A stretch of DNA of 64,000 nt from Trichothermofontia sichuanensis B231 (GCF_026240635.1 NZ_CP110848.1:2234501-2298500), one strand, 5' to 3'. Counted from the first letter of the stretch, positions 1 to 9,256 are shown. Notes: generated from the sequence alone by a model not told the origin. Numbers and translations: made by a program.

Positions 1-1554
1 CCAATCCCAGGCTTTACTAAACCAGGCACCGACGGTAATCGGGGGAGCAATTGTCACCCGATCGCGCACAGTTACATAGGTTGCCAAATCAATCCCTTGG
101 AGAGAGAGCAACTCGGTAAAGCTATGAAATAACTGGGCCGATCGGGTTTGGACAATTAACTCAGCCTGTTGGGGCGAAAACCCTAGCTGGATCAACTTGT
201 TTGGTGAAGCTGTATTCAGATTAACGCGAACAAGCTGTTGGGTTAACTGTTGCAGGCGCAGGCGTTGCGTTAAATACTCGATCGCATTGGCATCGCTGAT
301 TTGCTCTAACTGTCGGAAGCGACGCACTAGGTTCCTTAAAACAGTCTCATTTCCCTGAAGTGTGGGTACTGAGAGCAATGGACCAATTTGACCCACATTT
401 CCCAAAATTTTAGCATTATCTGACTCCAACTTGAGGCTCGAAACATTAATATAGCTGTGGGGTGAAAAGTCAGCATCACTAAAATCTATCGCATTCAATA
501 ACGTCACACCGCGCAGGTTAATCGGTTGGCTAAAACTAGCTTCACGCAGATTTAATGATTGATTAAAAGTAGCATTTGTAAAAAAGAGCGACTTTAGAAA
601 TTTGCCCTTGACCATCCCTGCGGTCGCCTGCCAGATGGATTGTGAAAAATCTGCATTGCCCTGCCACTGTCCCCGACTAAAATTAGCAGGTTGTTGAAAG
701 GTTACCTGGTTGAAACTAGCTGTGGCTTCAAACTGACTACTCTGAAAGTTTACTTCACCCTGAAATTGAACTTGACTGAATCGAGCTTGATCAAAAAATA
801 TACTATTCCGGAATCGGGCAATTTTTTGAAAACGAGCACCGATAAAGTTAGCAACTTTACTAAACCGTGTCCCTGACCAATCTGTTTCCTGTAAAAAGGT
901 AACGCCCTTTGCCTGTACCGGTCCCAGGAAGAAGATATTACTAAAAGTCGTTATTCCCTGAAATTGAGTGTCCTGCAAGCGTAATAGCCCCTGGAAAACG
1001 GTAACTTGCGTTTCATTGTCTGGAGGACTACTCAATAACGATCGTGATAATTGTTGAAGTTGACTGAGTCGCCGTTGATCATAGCGAAGTTGAGCCTGGA
1101 CAGCGGGTGAAAATAGGGGCGATCGCTCCAAGCGATCGGGTGAGAGACGCACACTGAGTTGACTGAGATCAAACGCTCCCTGCACGATCGTGTGGGATAA
1201 GTCTAGCCCGATCGTCGGACTGGTTTGGGCTAACTGCGATCGCAGCAAAGTGTAAAACTGCTCCCGAAAAATAGCATTATCTGTCCCTAGATCGATCACC
1301 AGATTCTGCAGATCGATCGCCATATACCCTTCTACCCGTACCGGCTGTTTGAGGCGCTGTTCTAGCAACTCTACGGTTAGGGGAATGCGCTCAGCAGCCA
1401 GCGGTGCGGCAAGAGCCGGCTGCCCGCCTCCCCAAACCCCACCCATCAAACTGATCAGGAGAAGGACAATGCTGAATTGAACCAACCAGTCCAGCCAGCC
1501 TCCCCTAGGGATGACTCGGACTCCCTGGCAATGGCTGACCCTGGGACTGAGCAC
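1..1554 (-). CDS. Exported pentapeptide-repeat protein with C-terminal ComEA-like helix-hairpin-helix (partial)
   Basis: An open frame runs leftward off position 1, so the C-terminus is missing; about 480-518 residues are visible. After a hydrophobic leader (VQFSIVLLLISLMGG, then an ALAA-type cleavage region) comes a globular part of about 130 residues. It is followed by roughly 150 residues of F-x-x-A/x-F pentapeptide-like coils (for example ANFIGARFQKIARF). A segment at about positions 60-229 reads VNLNTASPNKLIQLGFSPQQ and continues with AELIVQTR and the F-TELLSLQGI element. This resembles the helix-hairpin-helix of ComEA-type DNA-binding proteins. The start is uncertain: GTG at 1554 overlaps the upstream TPR gene by 50 bp and gives a basic n-region, while TTG at 1485 and ATG at 1446 are alternatives. 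It probably forms an operon with the TPR gene. Function is unknown; both domain calls are by eye. Confidence 0.6.
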   Translation of the reverse strand, partial: MLSPRVSHCQGVRVIPRGGWLDWLVQFSIVLLLISLMGGVWGGGQPALAAPLAAERIPLTVELLEQRLKQPVRVEGYMAIDLQNLVIDLGTDNAIFREQFYTLLRSQLAQTSPTIGLDLSHTIVQGAFDLSQLSVRLSPDRLERSPLFSPAVQAQLRYDQRRLSQLQQLSRSLLSSPPDNETQVTVFQGLLRLQDTQFQGITTFSNIFFLGPVQAKGVTFLQETDWSGTRFSKVANFIGARFQKIARFRNSIFFDQARFSQVQFQGEVNFQSSQFEATASFNQVTFQQPANFSRGQWQGNADFSQSIWQATAGMVKGKFLKSLFFTNATFNQSLNLREASFSQPINLRGVTLLNAIDFSDADFSPHSYINVSSLKLESDNAKILGNVGQIGPLLSVPTLQGNETVLRNLVRRFRQLEQISDANAIEYLTQRLRLQQLTQQLVRVNLNTASPNKLIQLGFSPQQAELIVQTRSAQLFHSFTELLSLQGIDLATYVTVRDRVTIAPPITVGAWFSKAWDW

Positions 1555-2845
1555 TGTGAATGGCTTGAATCTTCTGATTGAAATAGGCTTCACGAAATTT
1601 GAGTTGCTGGGCTAGGGCTAAGCCCTGTTGAAATGCCCCGATCGCCTGGGGATAGGCCCGCAGATATAGCTGAATTTGGCCAATCTGATCGTAGGTATTC
1701 ATCATGCCATAGTAATCATAGGAGCGTTGTCCCACATCCAGTAAAACCTGGTACACTTGCAGCGCCGCATCCGGTTGATTTTGGCTTTGGTAAAGCAAGG
1801 CTAATTTATTTAAAGCATCACTGGCACGGGCAAATTGCTGTTGGGCAATCGCCCGTGTATAGGCATCTTGATAGCGCAAAGCGGCTGCTTCCAGTTGAGC
1901 CAGTGCCTGATGGCTATCCGCCAGTTCCACTAACCACCCCGGAATCGGTGCCAATTGCTGTTGGGATTGGGCCGTAGCAATCAATTCCTGTAAAACTGGA
2001 ATTGCCGCCTGAAACTGGCGATCTTGCTGATAAATATAGGCAAGTTGTTGCAGAATCGCTATGGGGGTTAACTCTGGGTTGGATGGGGTTGGGGGATGGC
2101 TGCGTACCGAGGCCAGTAACTCCTGATAAGCCTTGGCAGCATTGGCATAGTCCAGCCAGTTGAGATACAGACGGGCGATCGTCAGCAGTGTAGCCTGCTC
2201 TTGGGCCACATTGCGCTGCTGACGCGATTCAGCCAAGAGCGGGTTGTAGACCCCTAACGCCAACTTTTGATCCCGAATTTGCAGATAAGCTTGGCCGATC
2301 GCCTCGAGCAGAGCAACCTTTTGGGAGAAATTTGGGGAAAGCATGGCTTGTGCCTGAATCGCCTGCAACCGTTCAGCGATCCATCGCACTTGAGTGGTCT
2401 CCGTCTCACGCCACGCAATCCCGCCAATCCGCCCCAAAGCTTGCACCTCTTCCAAGGGGCCTAGGGCACGATGCAACCGCAAAACCCGATTCCAAAGTTC
2501 AAAGGCCGCTGGTGCATTCCCCGCTGTCAATAGCGCATTAGCCTGAGCATCCATCACAGCCAGGGTGGTGAGTAACTGGGAGCGTTCCGCTGGATTCAGG
2601 GGCCGGGGGGGCTGGGGCAGGAGCGGATCGGGAGTCTCCTGGAGCAGCGGATTAGGTAAAAAGATAGCGGGCGTCGGTGCCGGTTGCGGTTTGGCGTTGC
2701 GATCGGCGGCCAAGGTCGTCGATAAACTGCCCGTTCCCAGGACAATCCCCAGCGTCAGGCTAAAGACCAATCGGCTAGGCCAGTGCCATCCCTTTGGCCA
2801 TCGCTGGGCTGGTTGTCCCCTAGCCCCCGTTGTCCGCCGCTGCAT
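1505..2845 (-). CDS. Exported TPR-repeat protein
   Basis: This encodes a protein of about 447 residues with an arginine-rich n-region and a hydrophobic segment (RLVFSLTLGIVLGTGSL) ending near TTLAA, so it is probably exported or membrane-anchored. After a proline-rich linker (QPAPTPAIFLPNP) the rest is alpha-helical tetratricopeptide-like repeats (for example ALGVYNPLLAES, AAKAYQELLA, AIGAFQQGLALAQQL), which usually mediate protein-protein contacts. I chose the ATG at 2845 because GGAGAG lies 9 bp upstream. The frame stays open to a TTG at 2914 with further ATGs at 2902 and 2884. The stop codon lies inside the likely 5' end of the pentapeptide gene, which suggests co-transcription. The specific partner is unknown. 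Confidence 0.8.
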   Translation of the reverse strand: MQRRTTGARGQPAQRWPKGWHWPSRLVFSLTLGIVLGTGSLSTTLAADRNAKPQPAPTPAIFLPNPLLQETPDPLLPQPPRPLNPAERSQLLTTLAVMDAQANALLTAGNAPAAFELWNRVLRLHRALGPLEEVQALGRIGGIAWRETETTQVRWIAERLQAIQAQAMLSPNFSQKVALLEAIGQAYLQIRDQKLALGVYNPLLAESRQQRNVAQEQATLLTIARLYLNWLDYANAAKAYQELLASVRSHPPTPSNPELTPIAILQQLAYIYQQDRQFQAAIPVLQELIATAQSQQQLAPIPGWLVELADSHQALAQLEAAALRYQDAYTRAIAQQQFARASDALNKLALLYQSQNQPDAALQVYQVLLDVGQRSYDYYGMMNTYDQIGQIQLYLRAYPQAIGAFQQGLALAQQLKFREAYFNQKIQAIHSAQSQGQPLPGSPSHP

Positions 2846-2943
2846 ACGCCACCGCTCTCCTTCCAAGCCATCGACACTGTTCATCAACTTTAGCAATAAC
2901 ATTTTTAAAGACAACCGTTCATTGCCCCACTGTCTCTAGCAGT

Positions 2944-3171
2944 TACAGCCTTTACGTTAATCATTCATAAAGTACAGTTTTACCGGGGTAGGATGGGTGC
3001 ACCCCGCGGGTGCGGCCCTCACCCTCAATCCCTCTCCCAGAGCGAGAAAGGGACTTGCAAATCTCGCTCCCCTTCGCCCCTTGTGGGAGAAAGGGTTGGG
3101 GGATGAGGGCTGCCGGTCGGATCGAGATCCAAGCCTTAACTATGTACTGAGTCAATTAGGTAAAGGCTGTA
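2944..3171. repeat. MITE-like repeat, family B copy 1
   Basis: This element of about 228 bp has imperfect inverted ends, TACAGCCTTTACGTTAATC on the left and the complement of TACAGCCTTTACCTAATTGA on the right. Between them lies a GC-rich core of two hairpins, one based on CCCTCTCCC and its complement and one on CCCCTTCGCCCC and its complement. A nearly complete second copy is at 57724-57946 and one end of a third at 35877. It fills the gap between ppk1 and the TPR gene. No transposase is encoded, so it would be non-autonomous. Confidence 0.65.
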
Positions 3172-3197
3172 GCTGGGTTACCCATCGAATGGGGATG

Positions 3198-5333
3198 TTA
3201 CATCCCATCCCGCGATCGGCGAGCCAATTCCATGAGGATGGCCTGGGCGGATTGTTCAGCACAACCGGGCTGGGGTTGGCGACGCTGATAACTGCCATCC
3301 GGTTGTAACTCCCATGCCTGACAGTTATCAGCCAGCATAATGCCGAGAATTTCTTGCAGATCCTTGGCTAGAACTGGATCAGCGATCGGGGTCACGGCCT
3401 CCACCCGCCGGTTGAGGTTGCGCGGCATCCAATCAGCACTGCCGATATAGACTTCCTCTTCACCACGATTGTGGAAATAGAAAATCCGGGAATGCTCCAG
3501 GAAGCGCCCCACAATACTGATCACACGAATACGGTCACTCACCCCCTCAACCCCTGGCCGCAGACAACAAATCCCCCGCACAATCAGGTCAATGTTCACC
3601 CCAGCCTGGGAAGCCCGGTACAACGCTTCAATAATCTGAGGGTCTACTAAGGCATTCATCTTAGCCACAATCCGGGTTGGGGAACCGGCCTGGGCGTGTT
3701 GACGTTCGCGATCGATCAGGGCAAGCATGCGATCGCGCAAATTCACCGGGGCAACCAGCAATTGCCGATAGGACTGTTGCCGTGAATAACCCGTCAGGTA
3801 ATTGAACAGATCCGTCAGATCTGCCCCCAATTCCTCCCGGCAACTCAGTAGCCCTAAATCGGTATACAGCCGCGCCGTTTTCGAGTTGTAATTCCCCGTC
3901 CCAATATGGACATAGCGCCGGATCTTGCTCCCCTCGCGCCGCACCACCATTGCAATCTTCGTGTGGGTTTTCAGACCCACCAACCCGTAAACCACATGGA
4001 CCCCGGATTGTTCCAACTTGCGTGCCCACTGGATATTGTTCTCCTCATCAAAGCGAGCCTTTAGTTCCACCAGTACCGCCACCTGTTTGCCATTTTCCGC
4101 CGCCGCAATCAGTGCTTGGACGATCGGCGAATCTCCGGACGTCCGATACAGGGTCATTTTGATCGCAAGCACCCCCGGATCATAGGCGGCCTGGGTGAGA
4201 AAACGCTGCACCGTCCCCGTAAAGGAATGGTAGGGGTGATGAACCAGCACATCCTGCTGCCGAATAATGCTAAAAATATCTTCCCGTTCTTCTCCCTGCA
4301 TAACCCCCACGTTGAGACTGGGTTCATTGGCTGGCCGCAGACGCGGGGGAATCACCGACGACCAAGGGGGGTCCTTGAGTTCTGGTAAGGGCAACCCCAT
4401 TAGGGACATCAAATCCCCCAGGTTAAGTAATCCGTGGGCTTCGTAGACATCACTGGCTTGTAGGCCCATCTCCCGCATGAGGGTTTCCCGCACAGCTTCT
4501 GGCATCGAGTCCTGGACCTCTAGCCGCACGATCGATCCCCCCAAGCGTCGCTTGCGTAACTCTTGTTCGATCGCCTGTAACAAATCCGCCGCCTCATCCT
4601 CCTGAATTTCGAGATCCGCATTGCGGGTAATCCGGAAGGGGTAGTATTCCTGAATAGCCATGCCAGGGAACAGACATTCCAGATTATGGGCAATCACCTG
4701 CTCCAACGGCACCCCCGTCCAGACCGCTACTTGGCCCTTCCGGCGCACGCGCAGCGGCTCCGGCAAACTCAGAAAACGGGGCAAGACATTGGGTACCTTG
4801 ACCCGGGCAAAGTGTTCCTCACCCGTGGTTAAATCCCGCACCAGCACAGCCAAATTCAGGCTAAGGTTGGAAATATAGGGAAACGGATGCCCTGGATCTA
4901 GGGCCAGCGGTGTCAGTACCGGGAAGATTTGCTCCTCGAAATAGCTGTGGAGATACTCCCGCTGGGCATCGCTCAGATCCCCATAGTCCAAGAGGTATAC
5001 CCCATGCCGGCAGAGTTTGGGACGCAGGGTTTGCTCAAAATAATGGTGTTGTTTGTGCAGAAGCGGTCGCAACCGTTCCCTAATCGCCGCTAACTGCTCC
5101 TCTGGGGTGCGGCCATCGGGCGATCGCTTCTGGACCTGGGCCTCCACCTGTTGCTTGAGGGCGGCAACCCGCACCATGAAGAACTCATCTAGGTTATTAC
5201 TGAAAATCGCCAGAAACTTGAGCCGCTCCACTAGGGGCGTTCGGGAACTGAGCGCCTCCTGAAGGACCCGATAGTTAAACTCTAGCCAACTTAGCTCACG
5301 ATTGAAGAAATACTGAGGATCTTGCAGGTTCAC
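3198..5333 (-). CDS. ppk1: Polyphosphate kinase 1
   Basis: The product reversibly transfers the gamma phosphate of ATP onto polyphosphate, building cytoplasmic phosphate stores. At 711 residues it is full length for the PPK1 family. The N-terminal signature FFNRELSWLEFN is present. The histidine autophosphorylated in E. coli PPK (H435) corresponds to H457 in GLKTHTK, and a second conserved histidine lies in HIGTGNYNSKTARLYTD (H476). The C-terminal phospholipase-D-like half shows FYFHNRGEEEVYIGSADWM. The start is a GTG with only a weak ribosome-binding site. It is separated from the downstream TPR gene by a MITE-like repeat, so the two are probably separate transcription units. With phoX in the same window it points to active phosphate management. 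Confidence 0.97.
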   Translation of the reverse strand: MNLQDPQYFFNRELSWLEFNYRVLQEALSSRTPLVERLKFLAIFSNNLDEFFMVRVAALKQQVEAQVQKRSPDGRTPEEQLAAIRERLRPLLHKQHHYFEQTLRPKLCRHGVYLLDYGDLSDAQREYLHSYFEEQIFPVLTPLALDPGHPFPYISNLSLNLAVLVRDLTTGEEHFARVKVPNVLPRFLSLPEPLRVRRKGQVAVWTGVPLEQVIAHNLECLFPGMAIQEYYPFRITRNADLEIQEDEAADLLQAIEQELRKRRLGGSIVRLEVQDSMPEAVRETLMREMGLQASDVYEAHGLLNLGDLMSLMGLPLPELKDPPWSSVIPPRLRPANEPSLNVGVMQGEEREDIFSIIRQQDVLVHHPYHSFTGTVQRFLTQAAYDPGVLAIKMTLYRTSGDSPIVQALIAAAENGKQVAVLVELKARFDEENNIQWARKLEQSGVHVVYGLVGLKTHTKIAMVVRREGSKIRRYVHIGTGNYNSKTARLYTDLGLLSCREELGADLTDLFNYLTGYSRQQSYRQLLVAPVNLRDRMLALIDRERQHAQAGSPTRIVAKMNALVDPQIIEALYRASQAGVNIDLIVRGICCLRPGVEGVSDRIRVISIVGRFLEHSRIFYFHNRGEEEVYIGSADWMPRNLNRRVEAVTPIADPVLAKDLQEILGIMLADNCQAWELQPDGSYQRRQPQPGCAEQSAQAILMELARRSRDGM

Positions 5334-5722
5334 CGCGTCTGTCCAGGGGTAAGGGTGAAGAGGTAAGGGAGGAAGGAGGAAGGGTCAAGAGTCACTTGGT
5401 GCCTTCGTATCCTGGGGAGTCTGATCCAGGCTAGGCCCATCCCGTTTACGCCTGCCGCCTAAGTCAACTATAGGATCTGGGCGCGATCGCGGGGTAGCCC
5501 GCTTCACTGACTTTGCCCCATGACTTGCTCCAAGTCTGAGAATCAAGTTAAATTTAGTTAAGAAATTGTCAAAGTGTCTTGCCTAAACTGAAATTTTCAG
5601 CTTCGTTTTTGCAGCGCTTAGCCGTCAGTCGGGTACAGGTAACTGGGGTCGCAGCCTTCAGCAGGCCAAGACTTAAAGGGCCTGGGTCCGGTGGCACTAT
5701 TGTGTAGAGGTTAGTAAGCAAT
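5334..5722. other. Divergent intergenic region between ppk1 and ftsH
   Basis: This gap of 389 bp lies between divergently transcribed ppk1 and ftsH and must hold both promoters. It contains one GCGATCGC octamer and an AT-rich patch around 5545-5600. I could not identify a convincing -35/-10 pair or operator. Confidence 0.5.
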
Positions 5723-7609
5723 ATGAAATTTTCCTGGAGACTGGCCATCTTATGGGCATTGCCCGTTTTAATTGTGGGGTTCTTCATCTGGCAGGGGACG
5801 TTTGCCTCGGCCAACGGCATGATGAGCCGCAATACCGCCAGTACGCGCATGACCTATGGGCGTTTCCTCGATTATCTGGCGGCGGGACGGGTCCTGAGTG
5901 TTGATCTCTACGAAGGGGGCCGCACGGCGATCGTCGAAGCAACCGATCCTGATCTGGAGGATCATATCCAACGCTTACGGGTTGATCTCCCCCTGAATGC
6001 TCCGGAGTTGATCTCCCAACTGCGTGAGTCGGATGTCCGGATCGAGACGCATCCTCCCCGTAATGATGGCGCGATCTGGGGCCTGTTGGGTAACCTAGTG
6101 TTCCCGATTCTGTTAATTGCTGGACTCTTCTTCCTGTTCCGGCGCTCCGGTAACGTCCCTGGTGGTCCCGGTCAGGCCATGAACTTTGGTAAGTCCCGTG
6201 CCCGCTTCCAGATGGAGGCAAAAACTGGGGTTCTCTTTGATGACGTAGCTGGGGTTGAAGAGGCGAAGGAAGAACTCCAGGAAGTCGTCACCTTTCTCAA
6301 GAAACCGGAACGCTTTACCGCTGTCGGTGCCCGCATTCCCAAGGGGGTGCTGTTGGTGGGGCCACCAGGAACGGGGAAAACCCTGCTGGCCAAGGCGATC
6401 GCAGGGGAAGCAGGGGTGCCCTTTTTCAGTATTTCTGGCTCCGAATTTGTGGAAATGTTTGTCGGGGTCGGGGCCTCGCGGGTTCGCGACCTGTTTAAGA
6501 AGGCGAAGGAAAACGCTCCCTGCATTATCTTTATTGATGAAATTGACGCCGTGGGTCGGCAACGGGGCGCGGGCATCGGCGGCGGCAATGATGAGCGGGA
6601 GCAAACCCTCAACCAATTGTTGACTGAAATGGATGGTTTCGAGGGCAATACCGGGATCATTATCATCGCCGCGACCAACCGCCCTGACGTGCTCGATTCG
6701 GCTCTGCTGCGCCCTGGTCGCTTTGATCGCCAGGTCACTGTAGACACTCCCGACATCAAGGGGCGCTTGGAAATCCTCAAAGTCCACGCCCGCAATAAGA
6801 AGCTCGCTCCAGAGGTTTCCCTCGAAGCGATCGCCCGTCGCAGTCCGGGCTTTACGGGTGCGGATTTGGCTAACCTGTTGAATGAGGCTGCCATTCTGAC
6901 TGCCCGTCGTCGCAAGGAGGCGATCACGATGCACGAGATTGATGATGCCATCGATCGCGTGGTAGCTGGGATGGAAGGGACGCCCTTGATTGACAGTAAG
7001 AGCAAGCGCCTAATTGCTTACCACGAAGTCGGTCACGCGATCGTCGGGACCCTGCTCAAGGATCACGATCCCGTGCAAAAGGTCACCCTGATCCCCAGGG
7101 GCCAAGCACGGGGCCTCACCTGGTTCATGCCGGGAGAAGATCAGATGTTGGTCTCCCGTGCCCAACTACTGGCCCGGATCTGCGGTGCCCTCGGTGGACG
7201 GGCAGCAGAAGAGGTGATCTTCGGCGATGCCGAGGTGACCACTGGGGCTGGCAATGACCTGCAACAGGTAACCAATATGGCCCGCCAAATGGTCACCCGC
7301 TTTGGCATGTCTGACTTGGGTCCCCTCTCCTTGGAAAGCCAATCCGGCGAAGTATTCCTGGGACGGGACTGGATGACGCGATCGGAATATTCCGAAGAGA
7401 TTGCCGCCCGGATCGATGCCCAAGTACGTTCGATCGTCGAACACTGCTACGACCAAACCCGCCAAATCATCCGAGATCACCGCGAAGTCATCGATCGCCT
7501 GGTCGACCTGTTGATCGAGAAAGAAACGATCGAAGGCGAAGAATTTCGGCGGATTGTGTCTGAGTATGCCGATGTTCCCGATAAGGAGCAACTGGTCTTC
7601 CAGTTGTAA
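5723..7609 (+). CDS. ftsH2: ATP-dependent zinc metalloprotease FtsH (FtsH2 type)
   Basis: This is a membrane-bound AAA+ protease of 628 residues. Two transmembrane segments (about 8-28 and 120-140) flank a lumenal domain. The AAA module has Walker A GPPGTGKT at 213-220, Walker B IIFIDEID, and the second region of homology [19 protein letters not shown]. The zinc protease motif HEVGH is at 434-438. The N-terminus MKFSWR, the [10 protein letters not shown] region and the tail VPDKEQL resemble Synechocystis FtsH2 (Slr0228) from memory. That protein degrades damaged D1 during photosystem II repair, usually as a hetero-hexamer with FtsH3. The assignment among the four cyanobacterial paralogues rests on recalled similarity. 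A downstream inverted repeat at 7638-7714 may end the transcript. Confidence 0.95.
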   Translation: MKFSWRLAILWALPVLIVGFFIWQGTFASANGMMSRNTASTRMTYGRFLDYLAAGRVLSVDLYEGGRTAIVEATDPDLEDHIQRLRVDLPLNAPELISQLRESDVRIETHPPRNDGAIWGLLGNLVFPILLIAGLFFLFRRSGNVPGGPGQAMNFGKSRARFQMEAKTGVLFDDVAGVEEAKEELQEVVTFLKKPERFTAVGARIPKGVLLVGPPGTGKTLLAKAIAGEAGVPFFSISGSEFVEMFVGVGASRVRDLFKKAKENAPCIIFIDEIDAVGRQRGAGIGGGNDEREQTLNQLLTEMDGFEGNTGIIIIAATNRPDVLDSALLRPGRFDRQVTVDTPDIKGRLEILKVHARNKKLAPEVSLEAIARRSPGFTGADLANLLNEAAILTARRRKEAITMHEIDDAIDRVVAGMEGTPLIDSKSKRLIAYHEVGHAIVGTLLKDHDPVQKVTLIPRGQARGLTWFMPGEDQMLVSRAQLLARICGALGGRAAEEVIFGDAEVTTGAGNDLQQVTNMARQMVTRFGMSDLGPLSLESQSGEVFLGRDWMTRSEYSEEIAARIDAQVRSIVEHCYDQTRQIIRDHREVIDRLVDLLIEKETIEGEEFRRIVSEYADVPDKEQLVFQL

Positions 7610-7637
7610 GCGCGGTAAGCACGACATCACTACCTAG

Positions 7638-7714
7638 AACCACCAAGCCACGAAGGGCACCAAGGGACACCAAGATCTTCGTAATCTCTTTGTGCCCTTG
7701 GTGTCTTTGTGGTT
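7638..7714. repeat. Imperfect inverted repeat after ftsH
   Basis: Arms of about 28 bp at 7638-7665 and 7686-7714 both read outward as AACCACNAAGNCAC followed by AAGGGCAC. Transcribed, this folds into a long stem directly after the ftsH stop and could end or stabilise the message. Similar AACCACAAAGACAC repeats are common between bacterial genes, from general knowledge. Confidence 0.55.
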
Positions 7715-7757
7715 AAGCAACCCCCCTGCCCCTGACCCAAACCTCCCCGAAAATCCT

Positions 7758-8138
7758 ATGGAGTTCATCCCTTTCCCCTTTCCCATTCACCTCAACGCTA
7801 CCACCATTGCTGGCGCTAGCCTCTGGTCCCTTGCCCTCTACTGGGGCTTCTCCCCCGTTAGCGACTGGGTGATGGAGCAACTTCAGCGCTGGTTTAACTT
7901 TGCCGAGCGCTTCCTCTACCTCTCTGCCGAAGAATTTGAACGCACCCGGCGCGGTCGTGAAGCGCAAAATGCCTTTAATGCCTCCTTGCTGAGTATTGTG
8001 CCCTTCCTGGCGATCGGGGGCCTCTGCAACTACGGGGTTGAAGTGGGGTTAGGGACCAGTTGGGCCATTAGTATGGGCCTGATTGCCTGTATCAGCGGTG
8101 CCGTCTACGAACTAGGCCGTCGTCATGGCCAAGGCTAG
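7758..8138 (+). CDS. Small hypothetical membrane protein
   Basis: The product is a protein of 126 residues with three or four hydrophobic segments: TTIAGASLWSLALYWGF near the N-terminus, then SLLSIVPFLAIGGLCNYGV and SWAISMGLIACISGAVY. A charged amphipathic stretch (LSAEEFERTRRGREAQ) lies between them, and the C-terminus is basic (LGRRHGQG). I chose ATG 7758 because an earlier in-frame start at 7692 lies inside the inverted repeat after ftsH. I do not recognise a named family. It is co-directional with ftsH but separated by the putative terminator repeat. Confidence 0.7.
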   Translation: MEFIPFPFPIHLNATTIAGASLWSLALYWGFSPVSDWVMEQLQRWFNFAERFLYLSAEEFERTRRGREAQNAFNASLLSIVPFLAIGGLCNYGVEVGLGTSWAISMGLIACISGAVYELGRRHGQG

Positions 8139-8693
8139 GCCCGATCCAGGATGATCCCACCCCGTTGACCCCAAAATTTAGCAATTCTTATTCTGAGCCA
8201 AACTTTTCCCCAGACTTTCCACAGGTTTTCCCCAGGGAGTGCCCAAGTTTTCCACAGGTTTTGGAAAGTTTTCCACAGGCTCCGACGCTGTGAATAGCCT
8301 TTGCCGGATCTTCTGGGGATATTGTCCCTGCCCCCCTCTTCCCCCGATTCCCAAGCCTTTACGTAAAGGAATGTAACGATAAGACGCCGCAAACCCTAGT
8401 AATCTCGTTCAGGTCATTTTGGGTGGCAGGCGATCGCAACATTTCGCAGCGTTGACAACCCCACCCCCCCATAGCGCAAAATGATGCGACCGACCTCGAT
8501 AGTCATGCCCCGCCATGCCATCGAGGAACGGTCTAACCCCCTGTCACGCTGGCTTGGGGGATGTTTTGGCTGTTCAAAATTCGGGTCAATCCGGTTGGTG
8601 GGTTCCCAGCCCAGTACCGTCTCCCTCGGAGAATCCCCGACATCCCAGACGTGACTGTCCTATCCTTCATTCATTCCCGGAAGCGAGGTTTCC
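8139..8693. other. Gene-free stretch with DnaA-box-like array
   Basis: This stretch of 555 bp has no convincing gene; its open frames are short and overlap the 9-mer array. Apart from that array at 8204-8277 I see only GC-rich spacer and one ribosome-binding-like GAGG before the next start. Confidence 0.5.
8204..8277 (+). promoter_or_regulatory. Cluster of five DnaA-box-like 9-mers in helical phase
   Basis: Five same-strand 9-mers are visible: TTTTCCCCA at 8204, CTTTCCACA at 8215, TTTTCCCCA at 8226, and TTTTCCACA at 8248 and 8269. TTTTCCACA is the DnaA box reported for cyanobacteria; the others differ by one base. Start-to-start spacings are 11, 11, 22 and 21 bp, so all lie on about the same face of the helix. 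This could be a DnaA-binding cluster (origin, titration site or regulatory site). No dnaA or dnaN lies in the window, so an origin is only a possibility. Confidence 0.5.
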
Positions 8694-8894
8694 ATGAACG
8701 CAATGGTCAGCATTCTGGCAGAGATCCCCGAATCCCTTCATGATTCCCTGAAAACCTACCTGGAGGCCCACCCGGATTGGGACCAGGATCGGGTATTTGC
8801 TGCCGCCCTGTCCCTTTTCTTATTACAAAACGGTGACTGCGATCGGCGAGCCGCTCGCGTGTATCTCGATACACTCTTCAAGCACCCGGTCTAG
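8694..8894 (+). CDS. DUF2811-type small protein
   Basis: This encodes a protein of 66 residues with the sequence pattern SILAEIPESLHDSLKTYLE, HPDWDQDRVFAAALSLFLLQ and RRAARVYLDTLF. It matches my memory of the short cyanobacterial DUF2811 family, whose function is unknown. The ATG at 8694 has GAGG 7 bp upstream; an alternative ATG is at 8703. It is predicted to be soluble and helical. It lies between the DnaA-box-like array and the psaA upstream region, and a set of GTGAACA direct repeats follows its stop codon. Confidence 0.8.
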   Translation: MNAMVSILAEIPESLHDSLKTYLEAHPDWDQDRVFAAALSLFLLQNGDCDRRAARVYLDTLFKHPV

Positions 8895-8897
8895 CCT

Positions 8898-8950
8898 GTG
8901 AGAAACCGGTGAACATTCCCTGTGAACACTCCTGTGAACACTTGTGAATA
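8898..8950 (+). repeat. Five short direct repeats GTGAACA-like
   Basis: GTGAGAA at 8898, GTGAACA at 8909, 8922 and 8934, and GTGAATA at 8944 are spaced 11, 13, 12 and 10 bp apart. They begin 3 bp after the stop of the small DUF2811-type gene. Roughly one repeat per helical turn suggests iterated protein binding, but the binder is unknown. Confidence 0.5.
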
Positions 8951-9256
8951 CTAAACATAAAAAAGGGTTGTCGGCAACGTGGGTTGTAGCTAGTCGAGCC
9001 TGGGAAACCCAACACCTACGCCTACTGGGGTCACAGGGTACTTAACCCAACCTTCTCAACGCCCCAAAGCTTGACGCCACTATAGGGGGTCCTCCCCCCT
9101 TTAAATAGGGGGGTGTCATTTCGCCGCCACCCAACATGAGCGTCAGCCACCTAGGGCTGTAGGAGTATCATCCATCTCAGTAGCCAGACAACCGAACTCC
9201 TTTGGGGGCGATCCCAGCCTGTAAGAATAATCGATCGCGATGGTGGCCACACCGAT

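Noticed and set aside
2961-3308. Short open frames on both strands in the gap between ppk1 and the TPR gene
   Set aside because: They translate the MITE-like repeat and its hairpins (ALTLNPSPRARKG). The same pseudo-peptides recur wherever the repeat occurs.
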